64,000 nt of DNA from Pandoraea eparura (GTDB lineage Bacteria > Pseudomonadota > Gammaproteobacteria > Burkholderiales > Burkholderiaceae), in the NCBI RefSeq assembly GCF_902459725.1, contig NZ_CABPSH010000002.1, positions 186,001 through 250,000 of the forward strand. Direction: 5' to 3'. Made by a program: the position numbers and the translations under genes. Shown piece after piece: positions 63,302 to 64,000 of the stretch. Positions within the stretch are counted from its first letter, which is position 1, and each line of letters begins with the position of its first letter. The notes under the pieces were generated by a model. The model was not told where the DNA came from. It saw nothing but the letters and a program-made list of their open reading frames with translations, and did not search any database.

Positions 63302-64000
63302 ATGACGAATACTCCGATACAACGAGACAGTTTCATCGAACGCGACGCGCGCCGTCGCGCCCTCGCTCTGCTCGACCCCGGCACGTTCCGCGAACTCGTC
63401 GATCCGTTCGAACGATTGTCCTCGCCGTGGCTGCCCCGACAAGGCATCGTCGCGCAGGCGGACGACGGCGTCGTTGTTGCTCGCGGCACGCTCGACTCGC
63501 AACCGGCGGTCGTCCTCGCCATCGAGGGCGCGTTTCAGGGCGGAAGCATGGGGGAAGTCTCCGGCGCGAAAATCGCAGGCGCCCTCGAGCTTGCCGCCGA
63601 AGACAACCGCCGGGGTATCCCGACGCGCGCCGTCATCGTCTTCGAAACTGGAGGCGTGCGCCTGCAGGAAGCCAATCTCGGCCTCGCCGCCATCGCGGAA
63701 ATTCATGCGGCCATTCATGAACTCAGAACGTTCGGACCCGTCATCGGCATCTCCGCCGGGGTGGTCGGCTGCTTCGGCGGCATGAGCATCGCCGCCGGCA
63801 TGTGCAGCCATCTGCTGGTCACGCGGGAAGCCCGGCTTGGCCTGAACGGACCGTCCGTCATCGAGCAGGAGGCCGGCATCGAGGAATACGACTCGCGCGA
63901 TCGACCGTTTATCTGGGGCCTGACGGGCGGGGAACAGCGCCAGGCGACAGGACTTGTCGACGCCTGCCTCGACGACGACACCACGGCGATTCGCGCACAG
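63302..64000 (+). CDS. mdcD: malonate decarboxylase subunit beta, 3' end beyond window
   Basis: MdcD, with MdcE, decarboxylates malonyl-MdcC to acetyl-MdcC. The first 233 residues are visible from the ATG at 63302 (MTNTPIQRDSFIERDARRRA). Carboxyltransferase-fold patterns are present: VVLAIEGAFQGGSMGEVSGA (about 70-89), RAVIVFETGGVRLQEANLGL and GVVGCFGGMSIAAGMCSHLL (about 152-171), where a Gly-rich oxyanion loop is expected. The rest of the subunit and probably mdcE, mdcG and mdcH continue to the right of the window. Confidence 0.93.
   Translation, partial: MTNTPIQRDSFIERDARRRALALLDPGTFRELVDPFERLSSPWLPRQGIVAQADDGVVVARGTLDSQPAVVLAIEGAFQGGSMGEVSGAKIAGALELAAEDNRRGIPTRAVIVFETGGVRLQEANLGLAAIAEIHAAIHELRTFGPVIGISAGVVGCFGGMSIAAGMCSHLLVTREARLGLNGPSVIEQEAGIEEYDSRDRPFIWGLTGGEQRQATGLVDACLDDDTTAIRAQ

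Noticed and set aside
1-64000. tRNA, rRNA, CRISPR arrays, insertion sequences, integrases and phage att sites
   Set aside because: None was recognised on either strand. A search with tRNAscan, CRISPRCasFinder and ISfinder would be needed to exclude them.

Overview
The window is high-GC bacterial chromosome. Its gene content is typical of a betaproteobacterium of the order Burkholderiales: an fmdB-DUF502-aspS-nudB-clsB block, ubiE/ubiJ/ubiB ubiquinone genes, a very large DUF3683-type FAD/Fe-S oxidoreductase, and an MdcA-D malonate decarboxylase operon. Pandoraea or a close relative is plausible, but the genus is inferred from gene content and style only. I saw no tRNA, rRNA, CRISPR array, insertion sequence or phage integrase.

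Region 1 (1-24.7 kb, all minus strand) is mostly core metabolism. It starts with a fatty-acid beta-oxidation operon: a TetR regulator, an acyl-CoA dehydrogenase, a FadN-type bifunctional enzyme and a thiolase cut by the window edge. A palindromic operator candidate lies just upstream of tetR. Next come clsB, nudB, aspS, a DUF502 membrane protein and an FmdB zinc ribbon. A sodium/solute symporter and a TPMT-like methyltransferase follow, the latter behind ubiJ-ubiB. Then come a Tim44-like protein, ubiE, a DUF971 protein, a HIT protein, a Na+/H+ antiporter and a 1331-residue FAD/Fe-S dehydrogenase.

Region 2 (25.3-33.1 kb) holds a two-subunit molybdenum hydroxylase (IorA/IorB type), a YqaA-like membrane protein, a MocA-like nucleotidyltransferase that could serve the hydroxylase's cofactor, ilvA, a 5'-nucleotidase and queF.

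Region 3 (33.1-47 kb) is accessory-looking. It has an orphan type III secretion-like chaperone paired with a small two-helix membrane protein, a PPOX flavoprotein, and about 1 kb with no recognisable gene. A D-amino-acid utilisation cluster follows: RidA, N-acyl-D-amino-acid deacylase, an RpiR regulator, and a divergent PLP D-amino-acid deaminase. After a MarR-controlled efflux pump comes a stretch of less GC-rich orphan genes: a broken YdeI gene, a lipoprotein, an HNH protein with a phage gp25-like C-terminal part, and a periplasmic Clp/crotonase-fold protein.

Region 4 (47-64 kb) is a series of small regulator-plus-target modules: Rrf2 with an epoxide-hydrolase-like enzyme, LysR with a type-2 argC, an AraC/GyrI regulator, and a SulP anion transporter. 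A decayed lysR and a VOC protein follow. Next is a LysR-MHS transporter-sulfatase/phosphonate monoester hydrolase module, and finally a LysR (MdcR-like) divergent from mdcA-mdcB-mdcC-mdcD, which runs off the right edge. Several divergent intergenic regions contain clear inverted repeats that are good operator candidates.

The most unusual items are the chaperone/two-helix pair near 33.1-34.1 kb and the HNH-gp25-like fusion at 44.2-45.3 kb. Both are sequence-based inferences that need structural or similarity searches to confirm.
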